The position numbers and the translations under genes were made by a program. A stretch of 64,000 bases of DNA, from contig JBBELK010001561.1 in assembly GCA_037783545.1 (NCBI GenBank), positions 62,001-126,000 on the forward strand, in the 5' to 3' direction. Below are positions 37,401-48,500 of the stretch, in pieces. Every line of letters starts with the position of its first letter. Within the stretch, counting starts at the first letter, position 1. Origin of the DNA: Henricia sp. BOLD:AAB3569 (taxonomy: Eukaryota > Echinodermata > Asteroidea > Spinulosida > Echinasteridae). The notes under the pieces were generated by a model. It was not told the DNA's origin and searched no databases. It saw only the letters and a program-made list of their open reading frames with translations.

Positions 37401-38730
37401 CGGCCCAGTTTGGGACGGGATTTTGGTCAAAGTGTGGTCCAAACGTCGGCAAATTTGGAGGTCGAAAAATGTTCCGACGAACTTCAAATTTTGCATGCTC
37501 CAAAGGACTCTATATTGCGCACTTGTCCTAAAAAATTGACAGACTTTCGCCGGGAAATGGCAGAGAAATTTCAGAGTTTAGAAAAAAAAGGGGTTGGCGC
37601 TTCCTGGATGCTCCCGCAACCTGTGGCTGTCTGTACAATCCTCGTTGGTGTACTCCTGACTCGTGCGCATGCTCAGTCCTTCGGACTGTCGTTGACACGG
37701 CCCAGTTTGGGACGGGATTTTGGTCAAAGTGTGGTCCAAACGTCGGCAAATTTGGAGGTCGAAAAATGTTCCGACGAACTTCAAATTTTGCATGCTCCAA
37801 AGAACTCTATATTGCGCACTTGTCTTAAAAAATTGACAGACTTTCGCCGGGAAATGGCAGAGAAATTTCAGAGTTTAGAAAAAAAAAGGGGTTGGCGCTT
37901 CCTGGATGCTCCCGCAACCTGTGGCTGTCTGTACACACCTCTTTGGTGTACTCCTGACTCGTGCGCATGCTCAGTCCTTCGGACTGTCGTTGACACGGCC
38001 CAGTTTGGGACGGGATTTTGGTCAAAGTGTGGTCCAAACGTCGGCAAATTTGGAGGTCGAAAAATGTTCCGACGAACTTCAAATTTTGCATGCTCCAAAG
38101 ACTCTATATTGCGCACTTGTCCTAAAAAATTGACAGACTTTCGCCGGGAAATGGCAGAGAAATTTCAGAGTTTAGAAAAAAAAGTGGTTGGCGCTTCCTG
38201 GATGCTCCCGCAACCTGTGGCTGTCTGTACACACCTCTTTGGTGTACTCCTGACTCGTGCGCATGCTCAGTCCTTCGGACTGTCGTTGACACGGCCCAGT
38301 TTGGGACGGGATTTTGGTCAAAGTGTGGTCCAAACGTCGGCAAATTTGGAGGTCGAAAAATGTTCCGACGAACTTCAAATTTTGCATGCTCCAAAGGACT
38401 CTATATTGCGCACTTGTCCTAAAAAATTGACAGACTTTCGCCGGGAAATGGCAGAGAAATTTCAGAGTTTAGAAAAAAAAGGGGTTGCCCCTTTCTGGAT
38501 GCTCCCGCAACCTGTGGCTGTCTGTACACACCTCTTTGGTGTACTCCTGACTCGTGCGCATGCTCAGTCCTTCGGACTGTCGTTGACACGGCCCAGTTTG
38601 GGACGGGATTTTGGTCAAAGTGTGGTCCAAACGTCGGCAAATTTGGAGGTCGAAAAATGTTCCGACGAACTTCAAATTTTGCATGCTCCAAAGACTCTAT
38701 ATTGCGCACTTGTCCTAAAAAATTGACAGA
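34500..38730 (+). repeat. Higher-order repeats marked by GTTCCAACGAAC
   Basis: The variant GTTCCAACGAAC recurs near 34,802, 36,582 and 37,175 (intervals of six and two monomers) and also at the window start near 35. Other linked markers are GTACAATCCTC (35,262 and 37,635) and GATTTTTGTC near 35,937. Between 34.8 and 38.7 kb the eight-monomer series repeats with a 2373-bp shift. Units with an inserted G (CCAAAGGACTC) are frequent. Confidence 0.75.
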
Positions 38731-39315
38731 CTTTCGCCGGGAAATGGCAGAGAAATTTCAGAGTTTAGACAAAAAAGGGGTTGGCGCTTCCTGGATGCTC
38801 CCGCAACCTGTGGCTGTCTGTACACACCTCTTTGGTGTACTCCTGACTCGTGCGCATGCTCAGTCCTTCGGACTGTCGTTGACACGGCCCAGTTTGGGAC
38901 GGGATTTTGGTCAAAGTGTGGTCCAAACGTCGGCAAATTTGGAGGTCGAAAAATGTTCCGACGAACTTCAAATTTTGCATGCTCCAAAGACTCTATATTG
39001 CGCACTTGTCCTAAAAAAATTGACAGACTTTCGCCGGGAAATGGCAGAGAAATTTCAGAGTTTAGAAAAAAAAGGGGTTGGCGCTTCCTGGATGCTCCCG
39101 CAACCTGTGGCTGTCTGTACACACCTCTTTGGTGTACTCCTGACTCGTGCGCATGCTCAGTCCTTCGGACTGTCGTTGACACGGCCCAGTTTGGGACGGG
39201 ATTTTGGTCAAAGTGTGGTCCAAACGTCGGCAAATTTGGAGGTCAAAAAATGTTCCGACGAACTTCAAATTTTGCATGCTCCAAAGACTCTATATTGCGC
39301 ACTTGTCCTAAAAAA

Positions 39316-39520
39316 TTGACAGACTTTCGCCGGGAAATGGCAGAGAAATTTCAGAGTTTAGAAAAAAAAGTGGTTGGCGCTTCCTGGATGCTCCCGCAAC
39401 CTGTGGCTGTCTGTACACACCTCTTTGGTGTACTCCTGACTCGTGCGCATGCTCAGTCCTTCGGACTGTCGTTGACACGGCCCAGTTTGGGACTCTATAT
39501 TGCGCACTTGTCCTAAAAAA
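39316..39520 (+). repeat. Shortened monomer (205 bp) with 91-bp deletion
   Basis: This monomer jumps from CCCAGTTTGGGAC directly to TCTATATTGCGC (junction near 39,493). It lacks 91 bp that include the second inverted repeat and one GCATGC box. GAC is shared at both ends, so short-homology deletion is the simplest explanation. 296-91 = 205 bp, as observed. Confidence 0.92.
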
Positions 39521-42500
39521 TTGACAGACTTTCGCCGGGAAATGGCAGAGAAATTTCAGAGTTTAGAAAAAAAGGGGTTGCCCCTTTCTGGATGCTCCCG
39601 CAACCTGTGGCTGTCTGTACACACCTCTTTGGTGTACTCCTGACTCGTGCGCATGCTCAGTCCTTCAGACTGTCGTTGACACGGCCCAGTTTGGGACGGG
39701 ATTTTGGTCAAAGTGTGGTCCAAACGTCGGCAAATTTGGAGGTCGAAAAATGTTCCGACGAACTTCAAATTTTGCATGCTCCAAAGACTCTATATTGCGC
39801 ACTTGTCCTAAAAAAATGACAGACTTTCGCCGGGAAATGGCAGAGAAATTTCAGAGTTTAGAAAAAAAAGGGGTTGGCGCTTCCTGGATGCTCCCGCAAC
39901 CTGTGGCTGTCTGTACACACCTCTTTGGTGTACTCCTGACTCGTGCGCATGCTCAGTCCTTCGGACTGTCGTTGACACGGCCCAGTTTGGGACGGGATTT
40001 TGGTCAAAGTGTGGTCCAAACGTCGGCAAATTTGGAGGTCGAAAAATGTTCCGACGAACTTCAAATTTTGCATGCTCCAAAGACTCTATATTGCGCACTT
40101 GTCCTAAAAAATTGACAGACTTTCGCCGGGAAATGGCAGAGAAATTTCAGAGTTTAAACAAAAAAGGGGTTGGCGCTTCCTGGATGCTCCCGCAACCTGT
40201 GGCTGTCTGTAAACACCTCTTTGGTGTACTCCTGACTCGTGCGCATGCTCAGTCCTTCGGACTGTCGTTGACACGGCCCAGTTTGGGACGGGATTTTGGT
40301 CAAAGTGTGGTCCAAACGTCGGCAAATTTGGAGGTCGAAAAATGTTCCGACGAACTTCAAATTTTGCATGCTCCAAAGACTCTATATTGCGCACTTGTCC
40401 TAAAAAATAGACAGACTTTCGCCGGGAAATGGCAGAGAAATTTCAGAGTTTAGAAAAAAAAGGGGTTGGCGCTTCCTGGATGCTCCCGCAACCTGTGGCT
40501 GTCTGTACACACCTCTTTGGTGTACTCCTGACTCGTGCGCATGCTCAGTCCTTCGGACTGTCGTTGACACGGCCCAGTTTGGGACCGGATTTTGGTCAAA
40601 GTGTGGTCCAAACGTCGGCAAATTTGGAGGTCGAAAAATGTTCCGACGAACTTCAAATTTTGCATGCTCCAAAGACTCTATATTGCGCACTTGTCCTAAC
40701 AAATTGACAGACTTTCGCCGGGAAATGGCAGAGAAATTTCAGAGTTTAGAAAAAAAAGGGGTTGGCGCTTCCTGGATGCTCCCGCAACCTGTGGCTGTCT
40801 GTACACACCTCTTTGGTGTACTCCTGACTCGTGCGCATGCTCAGTCCTTCGGACTGTCGTTGACACGGCCCAGTTTGGGACGGGATTTTGGTCAAAGTGT
40901 GGTCCAAACGTCGGCAAATTTGGAGGTCGAAAAATGTTCCGACGAACTTCAAATTTTGCATGCTCCAAAGACTCTATATTGCGCACTTGTCCTAAAAAAT
41001 TGACAGACTTTCGCCGGGAAATGGCAGAGAAATTTCAGAGTTTAGAAAAAAAAGGGGTTGGCGCTTCCTGGATGCTCCCGCAACATGTGGCTGTCTGTAC
41101 ACACCTCTTTGGTGTACTCCTGACTCGTGCGTATGCTCAGTCCTTCGGACTGTCGTTGACACGGCCCAGTTTGGGACGGGATTTTGGTCAAAGTGTGGTC
41201 CAAACGTCGGCAAATTTGGAGGTCGAAAAATGTTCCGACGAACTTCAAATTTTGCATGCTCCAAAGACTCTATATTGCGCACTTGTCCTAAAAAATTGAC
41301 AGACTTTCGCCGGGAAATGGCAGAGAAATTTTAGAGTTTAGAAAAAAAAGGGGTTGTCGCTTCCTGGATGCTCCCGCAACATGTGGCTGTCTGTACACAC
41401 CTCTTTGGTGTACTCCTGACTCGTGCGTATGCTCAGTCCTTCGGACTGTCGTTGACACGGCCCAGTTTGGGACGGGATTTTGGTCAAAGTGTGGTCCAAA
41501 CGTCGGCAAATTTGGAGGTCGAAAAATGTTCCGACGAATTTCAAATTTTGCATGCTCCAAAGACTCTATATTGCGCACTTGTCCTAAAAAATTGACAGAC
41601 TTTCACCGGGAAATGGCAGAGAAATTTCAGAGTTTAGAAAAAAAGGGGTTGGCGCTTCCTGGATGCTCCCGCAACCTGTGGCTGTCTGTAAACACCTATT
41701 TGGTGTACTCCTGACTCGTGCGCATGCTCAGTCCTTCGGACTGCCGTTGACACGGCCCAGTTTGGGACGGGATTTTGGTCAAAGTGTGGTCCAAACGTCG
41801 GCAAATTTGGAGGTCGAAAAATGTTCCGACGAACTTCAAATTTTGCATGCTCCAAAGACTCTATATTGCGCACTTGTCCTAAAAAATTGACAGACTTTCG
41901 CCGGGAAATGGCAGAGAAATTTCAGAGTTTAGAAAAAAAAGGGGTTGCCCCTTTCTTGATGCTCCCGCAACCTGTGGCTGTCTGTACACACCTCTTTGGT
42001 GTATTCCTGACTCGTGCGCATGCTCAGTCCTTCGGACTGTCGTTGACACGGCCCAGTTTGGGACGGGATTTTGGTCAAAGTGTGGTCCAAACGTCGACAA
42101 ATTTGGAGGTCGAAAAATGTTCCGACGAACTTCAAATTTTGCATGCTCCAAAGACTCTATATTGCGCACTTGTCCTAAAAAATTGACAGACTTTCGCCGG
42201 GAAATGGCAGAGAAATTTCAGAGTTTAGAAAAAAAAGTGGTTGGCGCTTCCTGGATGCTCCCGCAACCTGTGGCTGTCTGTACACACCTCTTTGGTGTAC
42301 TCCTGACTCGTGCGCATGCTCAGTCCTTCGGACTGTCGTTGACACGGCCCAGTTTGGGACGGGATTTTGGTCAAAGTGTGGTCCAAACGTCGGCAAATTT
42401 GGAGGTCGAAAAATGTTCCGACGAACTTCAAATTTTGCATGCTCCAAAGACTCTATATTGCGCACTTGTCCTAAAAAATTGACAGACTTTCGCCGGGAAA

Positions 42501-44087
42501 TGGCAGAGAAATTTCAGAGTTTAGAAAAAAAGGGGTTGCCCCTTTCTGGATGCTCCCGCAACCTGTGGCTGTCTGTACACACCTCTTTGGTGTACTCCTG
42601 ACTCGTGCGCATGCTCAGTCCTTCAGACTGTCGTTGACACGGCCCAGTTTGGGACGGGATTTTGGTCAAAGTGTGGTCCAAACGTCGGCAAATTTGGAGG
42701 TCGAAAAATGTTCCGACGAACTTCAAATTTTGCATGCTCCAAAGACTCTATATTGCGCACTTGTCCTAAAAAATAGACAGACTTTCGCCGGGAAATGGCA
42801 GAGAAATTTCAGAGTTTAGAAAAAAAAGGGGTTGGCGCTTCCTGGATGCTCCCGCAACCTGTGGCTGTCTGTACACACCTCTTTGGTGTACTCCTGACTC
42901 GTGCGCATGCTCAGTCCTTCGGACTGTCGTTGACACGGCCCAGTTTGGGACCGGATTTTGGTCAAAGTGTGGTCCAAACGTCGGCAAATTTGGAGGTCGA
43001 AAAATGTTCCGACGAACTTCAAATTTTGCATGCTCCAAAGACTCTATATTGCGCACTTGTCCTAACAAATTGACAGACTTTCGCCGGGAAATGGCAGAGA
43101 AATTTCAGAGTTTAGAAAAAAAAAGGGGTTGGCGCTTCCTGGATGCTCCCGCAACCTGTGGCTGTCTGTACACACCTCTTTGGTGTACTCCTGACTCGTG
43201 CGCATGCTCAGTCCTTCGGACTGTCGTTGACACGGCCCAGTTTGGGACGGGATTTTGGTCAAAGTGTGGTCCAAACGTCGGCAAATTTGGAGGTCGAAAA
43301 ATGTTCCGACGAACTTCAAATTTTGCATGCTCCAAAGACTCTATATTGCGCACTTGTCCTAAAAAATTGACAGACTTTCGCCGGGAAATGGCAGAGAAAT
43401 TTCAGAGTTTAGAAAAAAAAGGGGTTGGCGCTTCCTGGATGCTCCCGCAACATGTGGCTGTCTGTACACACCTCTTTGGTGTACTCCTGACTCGTGCGTA
43501 TGCTCAGTCCTTCGGACTGTCGTTGACACGGCCCAGTTTGGGACGGGATTTTGGTCAAAGTGTGGTCCAAACGTCGGCAAATTTGGAGGTCGAAAAATGT
43601 TCCGACGAACTTCAAATTTTGCATGCTCCAAAGACTCTATATTGCGCACTTGTCCTAAAAAATTGACAGACTTTCGCCGGGAAATGGCAGAGAAATTTTA
43701 GAGTTTAGAAAAAAAAGGGGTTGTCGCTTCCTGGATGCTCCCGCAACATGTGGCTGTCTGTACACACCTCTTTGGTGTACTCCTGACTCGTGCGTATGCT
43801 CAGTCCTTCGGACTGTCGTTGACACGGCCCAGTTTGGGACGGGATTTTGGTCAAAGTGTGGTCCAAACGTCGGCAAATTTGGAGGTCGAAAAATGTTCCG
43901 ACGAACTTCAAATTTTGCATGCTCCAAAGACTCTATATTGCGCACTTGTCCTAAAAAATTGACAGACTTTCACCGGGAAATGGCAGAGAAATTTCAGAGT
44001 TTAGAAAAAAAGGGGTTGGCGCTTCCTGGATGCTCCCGCAACCTGTGGCTGTCTGTAAACACCTCTTTGGTGTACTCCTGACTCGTG

Positions 44088-44092
44088 CGCAT
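44088..44092 (+). repeat. Target-site duplication of LTR, left copy (CGCAT)
   Basis: CGCAT precedes the TGTCA end and recurs at 45,624-45,628 after the TGACA end. An uninterrupted monomer has it once, inside GTGCGCATGCTC. The two arms join into an intact monomer when the element and one copy are removed. Confidence 0.85.
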
Positions 44093-44095
44093 TGT

Positions 44096-44108
44096 CAGAA
44101 TTATTCTG
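44096..44108 (+). other. 13-nt palindrome at the LTR 5' end
   Basis: CAGAATTATTCTG is a perfect inverted repeat (CAGAAT-T-ATTCTG) starting three bases inside the element. It could be a protein-binding dyad or chance in A/T-rich DNA. Confidence 0.5.
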
Positions 44109-44813
44109 GGGCATTAAATTTTACCATGAATATTCATTAGCTTTTTACTAGGACCATGGAATTTCTTTGTATTTTCTGGGCAACTGCATTCCACAATGGT
44201 TCATTGTTGTATGGGTGTGTGCTACTAGGAATGTGAGTTGGGCCAGTAGCCTTTTGTATTTATTTGTAAGGAAAGAATGTGGGTTATTGGGAGTGTGAGT
44301 AGATGGGTGTATGGTGTGACAGACCACATTTACCTTGCAGAGGGAGCAGACATGTTTTAACTGTACTGCTAGATATGATTACCGGGTATTGATTGAGTGA
44401 GTGAGTTGCTGTCCAACAGAGCCGTATTAACTTTTGAATGCCGTTTTTCTACATGTACATGTACCGTTAAAATGTTTTGATGGAGGCAGATTTTGCAGGC
44501 TGCTTTTGAGCAACTGGGCGGACTTGACGGCGGCGGCTGGATTAGCAACCCAAATCTGAGTTTTGGCAAAGAAACCATGGTTCTATAATTTGGTACTGGT
44601 GCGTACTTGACGCCACACCCACATCTGTCCCCGAGGTTACTCATTGCTGGACAATGGAGGGCGCTCTTCTAGTCGAGTTGTCAGTCTTTACACGTTCGTG
44701 CATTCTACTACTACTAACATGACGGACGGGAGATGTGGCGTTAAGCAGCGTTTTATTCATGTACATGTTGTCATCATCAGGAGAAATGCATATATGTATA
44801 AGTATCACAGTAA

Positions 44814-45092
44814 GGTCTGTACTTGATAATCCCTGTGTTTTGAAAGCTGTATCTAATTAAATGACGGGGAAGTCTGATTTTAGGATTTGTAAACTAAACC
44901 TGAATTCTGGAATTGGCATATAAATAAGTGACAATCCCTTACTGCATTTTGAAATCTGTATTTAAGGCAACATAAATTGAGGTCTGTAATTTTTTAAAGG
45001 AACAACCACGAGTTTCAAGGTCTGTATTTAGAGTAATTACTAGTACTGCATTTAGGCGTTTGTATTTAAAGTGACGATCCAAATATTTTGAA
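44814..45092 (+). repeat. Degenerate internal repeats within the LTR
   Basis: Loose variants of TTTTGAAA-(T/G)CTGTATTTA recur: GGTCTGTACTTGATAATCCC near 44,814, TTTTGAAAGCTGTATC near 44,840, TTTTGAAATCTGTATTTA near 44,947, GAGGTCTGTAATT near 44,980, AAGGTCTGTATTTAG near 45,019 and GTTTGTATTTAAAGTGACG near 45,058. Spacing is irregular. Repeated motifs in the putative U3/R region are common in LTRs and can be enhancer-like; that role is inference. Confidence 0.5.
44919..44926 (+). promoter_or_regulatory. TATA-like box in putative LTR
   Basis: TATAAATA in GGCATATAAATAAGTG, about 830 bp from the LTR 5' end and about 590 bp before the first AATTAAA. A candidate pol II core promoter only; the A/T-rich context makes chance matches likely. 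Confidence 0.4.
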
Positions 45093-45172
45093 GTTAGTGC
45101 GGGTTCGTGGGTTGTTCACTAGTTTTAAAGTTCATACGAAAGTGATCCACGTGATGTATTTTTGAAGTTGAT

Positions 45173-45198
45173 AATACTTAACAGCAATACTTAACAGC
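45173..45198 (+). repeat. Tandem 13-bp duplication in LTR
   Basis: AATACTTAACAGC occurs twice in perfect tandem (45,173-45,185 and 45,186-45,198), followed by a partial third start (AATATTT). A simple local duplication. Confidence 0.85.
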
Positions 45199-45507
45199 AA
45201 TATTTCTTGAATTTATAATGCACGATTCCAAGTTGGATGTTCGTGTTTGATAGTGCTTTAAATGTGCAATTGAGGTGAAGTTTACTAAAGATTGACTTTC
45301 TTGGGTGATTGAATTTGATATATAATAATCAGTAATAATTAAGATTAATTGCAGAGTTTAATATAGTCTGGTGTGAGTTGTGAATTTTGAGAGTAATTTC
45401 AAGTGATTATGTAGTAGTTTGTTTGACGCCAAGTCGGGTCATTTCACTTGTAGTTTTGTGTGAGTGGATTTTGGACAGTTACTATATGCAGTAGCAGCTG
45501 CATTATG

Positions 45508-45557
45508 AATTAAAGATAGTTTATTTTTGTATATAATTAAAGTTTGTATATTGTGTG
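45508..45557 (+). terminator. Putative polyadenylation region of LTR
   Basis: Two AATTAAA hexamer-like signals (45,508-45,514 and 45,535-45,541) are followed by the GT-rich stretch TTTGTATATTGTGTG. The position near the 3' end of the element fits the R/U5 boundary of an LTR. AATTAAA is a variant of AATAAA, so strength is uncertain. Confidence 0.4.
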
Positions 45558-48500
45558 ACTCATTCCAGTGCATTTTGACTATCATTCCAGTCGCAGGGAA
45601 ATCTAACAGGTTTAACTGTGACACGCATGCTCAGTCCTTCGGACTGCCGTTGACACGGCCCAGTTTGGGACGGGATTTTGGTCAAAGTGTGGTCCAAACG
45701 TCGGCAAATTTGGAGGTCGAAAAATGTTCCGACGAACTTCAAATTTTGCATGCTCCAAAGACTCTATATTGCGCACTTGTCCTAAAAAATTGACAGACTT
45801 TCGCCGGGAAATGGCAGAGAAATTTCAGAGTTTAGAAAAAAAAGGGGTTGCCCCTTTCTTGATGCTCCCGCAACCTGTGGCTGTCTGTACACACCTCTTT
45901 GGTGTACTCCTGACTCGTGCGCATGCTCAGTCCTTCGGACTGTCGTTGACACGGCCCAGTTTGGGACGGGATTTTGGTCAAAGTGTGGTCCAAACGTCGG
46001 CAAATTTGGAGGTCGAAAAATGTTCCGACGAACTTCAAATTTTGCATGCTCCAAAGACTCTATATTGCGCACTTGTCCTAAAAAATTGACAGACTTTCGC
46101 CGGGAAATGGCAGAGAAATTTCAGAGTTTAGAAAAAAAAGTGGTTGGCGCTTCCTGGATGCTCCCGCAACCTGTGGCTGTCTGTACACACCTCTTTGGTG
46201 TACTCCTGACTCGTGCGCATGCTCAGTCCTTCGGACTGTCGTTGACACGGCCCAGTTTGGGACGGGATTTTGGTCAAAGTGTGGTCCAAACGTCGGCAAA
46301 TTTGGAGGTCGAAAAATGTTCCGACGAACTTCAAATTTTGCATGCTCCAAAGACTCTATATTGCGCACTTGTCCTAAAAAATTGACAGACTTTCGCCGGG
46401 AAATGGCAGAGAAATTTCAGAGTTTAGAAAAAAAGGGGTTGCCCCTTTCTGGATGCTCCCGCAACCTGTGGCTGTCTGTACACACCTCTTTGGTGTACTC
46501 CTGACTCGTGCGCATGCTCAGTCCTTCAGACTGTCGTTGACACGGCCCAGTTTGGGACGGGATTTTGGTCAAAGTGTGGTCCAAACGTCGGCAAATTTGG
46601 AGGTCGAAAAATGTTCCGACGAACTTCAAATTTTGCATGCTCCAAAGACTCTATATTGCGCACTTGTCCTAAAAAAATGACAGACTTTCGCCGGGAAATG
46701 GCAGAGAAATTTCAGAGTTTAGAAAAAAAAGGGGTTGGCGCTTCCTGGATGCTCCCGCAACCTGTGGCTGTCTGTACACACCTCTTTGGTGTACTCCTGA
46801 CTCGTGCGCATGCTCAGTCCTTCGGACTGTCGTTGACACGGCCCAGTTTGGGACGGGATTTTGGTCAAAGTGTGGTCCAAACGTCGGCAAATTTGGAGGT
46901 CGAAAAATGTTCCGACGAACTTCAAATTTTGCATGCTCCAAAGACTCTATATTGCGCACTTGTCCTAAAAAATTGACAGACTTTCGCCGGGAAATGGCAG
47001 AGAAATTTCAGAGTTTAAACAAAAAAGGGGTTGGCGCTTCCTGGATGCTCCCGCAACCTGTGGCTGTCTGTAAACACCTCTTTGGTGTACTCCTGACTCG
47101 TGCGCATGCTCAGTCCTTCGGACTGTCGTTGACACGGCCCAGTTTGGGACGGGATTTTGGTCAAAGTGTGGTCCAAACGTCGGCAAATTTGGAGGTCGAA
47201 AAATGTTCCGACGAACTTCAAATTTTGCATGCTCCAAAGACTCTATATTGCGCACTTGTCCTAAAAAATAGACAGACTTTCGCCGGGAAATGGCAGAGAA
47301 ATTTCAGAGTTTAGAAAAAAAAGGGGTTGGCGCTTCCTGGATGCTCCCGCAACCTGTGGCTGTCTGTACACACCTCTTTGGTGTACTCCTGACTCGTGCG
47401 CATGCTCAGTCCTTCGGACTGTCGTTGACACGGCCCAGTTTGGGACCGGATTTTGGTCAAAGTGTGGTCCAAACGTCGGCAAATTTGGAGGTCGAAAAAT
47501 GTTCCGACGAACTTCAAATTTTGCATGCTCCAAAGACTCTATATTGCGCACTTGTCCTAACAAATTGACAGACTTTCGCCGGGAAATGGCAGAGAAATTT
47601 CAGAGTTTAGAAAAAAAAAGGGGTTGGCGCTTCCTGGATGCTCCCGCAACCTGTGGCTGTCTGTACACACCTCTTTGGTGTACTCCTGACTCGTGCGCAT
47701 GCTCAGTCCTTCGGACTGTCGTTGACACGGCCCAGTTTGGGACGGGATTTTGGTCAAAGTGTGGTCCAAACGTCGGCAAATTTGGAGGTCGAAAAATGTT
47801 CCGACGAACTTCAAATTTTGCATGCTCCAAAGACTCTATATTGCGCACTTGTCCTAAAAAATTGACAGACTTTCGCCGGGAAATGGCAGAGAAATTTCAG
47901 AGTTTAGAAAAAAAAGGGGTTGGCGCTTCCTGGATGCTCCCGCAACATGTGGCTGTCTGTACACACCTCTTTGGTGTACTCCTGACTCGTGCGTATGCTC
48001 AGTCCTTCGGACTGTCGTTGACACGGCCCAGTTTGGGACGGGATTTTGGTCAAAGTGTGGTCCAAACGTCGGCAAATTTGGAGGTCGAAAAATGTTCCGA
48101 CGAACTTCAAATTTTGCATGCTCCAAAGACTCTATATTGCGCACTTGTCCTAAAAAATTGACAGACTTTCGCCGGGAAATGGCAGAGAAATTTCAGAGTT
48201 TAGAAAAAAAAGGGGTTGGCGCTTCCTGAATGCTCCCGCAACCTGTGGCTGTCTGTAAACACCTCTTTGGTGTACTCCTGACTCGTGCGCATGCTCAGTC
48301 CTTCGGACTGTCGTTGACACGGCCCAGTTTGGGACGGGATTTTGGTCAAAGTGTGGTCCAAACGTCGGCAAATTTGGAGGTCGAAAAATGTTCCGACGAA
48401 CTTCAAATTGTGCATGCTCCAAAGACTCTATATTGCGCACTTGTCCTAAAAAATTGACAGACTTTCGCCGGGAAATGGCAGAGAAATTTCAGAGTTTAGA

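Larger units (their letters stand above)
1..44092 (+). repeat. Left arm of ~296 bp satellite array
   Basis: Head-to-tail tandem copies of a ~296 bp monomer run continuously to the LTR-like insertion, broken only by seven SINE copies. Every monomer has the same order of landmarks: TTGACAGACTTTCGCC, an A-tract followed by G4, CTCCCGCAACCTGTGG, CAGTCCTTCGGACTG, GGTCAAAGTGTGGTCC, CGTCGGCAAATTTGG, and CTCTATATTGCGCAC. All copies point the same way. Differences are mostly point substitutions, A-tract length changes, and two monomers shortened by internal deletion. Open reading frames on both strands are a by-product of a stop-poor repeat, not genes. I do not recognise the satellite family by name. 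Confidence 0.98.
44093..45623 (+). mobile_element. Probable solo LTR (1531 bp) of an LTR retrotransposon
   Basis: Unique A/T-rich DNA interrupts one monomer between GTGCGCAT and GCATGCTCAG. The ends are TGTCAGAATT and AACTGTGACA, giving TG...CA termini with a TGTCA/TGACA inverted repeat. CGCAT is duplicated on each side (44,088-44,092 and 45,624-45,628). A 5-bp duplication with TG...CA ends is typical of Ty3/gypsy-like and related LTR elements. On the + strand a TATAAATA (44,919-44,926) lies upstream of AATTAAA signals (45,508 and 45,535) and a GT-rich stretch, the expected LTR order. No internal domain, gag/pol ORF or second LTR is visible, so it is most likely a solo LTR left by recombination. 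The clade is not assigned. Confidence 0.78.
39520..48160 (+). repeat. Eight-monomer-scale higher-order repeat interrupted by the LTR
   Basis: Linked markers repeat as a series: CTTCAGACTG (39,665; 42,623; 46,526), GGGACCGGAT (40,582; 42,950; 47,445), CCGCAACATGTGG (41,085; 43,447; 47,941) and TTTCACCGGG (41,602; 43,969). The first shift is about 2367 bp (eight monomers). The next includes the 1536 bp added by the LTR-like element and its duplication. The monomer homologous to the interrupted one, near 41,640-41,890, has no insertion. Confidence 0.8.

Noticed and set aside
44369..44644. Short ORFs inside the LTR-like element (91 codons minus at 44,369-44,644; 60 codons plus at 44,644-44,826; 61 codons minus at 45,439-45,624)
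   Set aside because: Short, no recognisable motif, and one runs across the element-satellite boundary. Expected by chance.
44093..45623. DNA transposon instead of an LTR
   Set aside because: The terminal inverted repeat is only 5 bp and fits TG...CA LTR ends; the 5-bp duplication and the order of TATA-like and polyadenylation signals favour an LTR. No transposase is visible. Not fully excluded.
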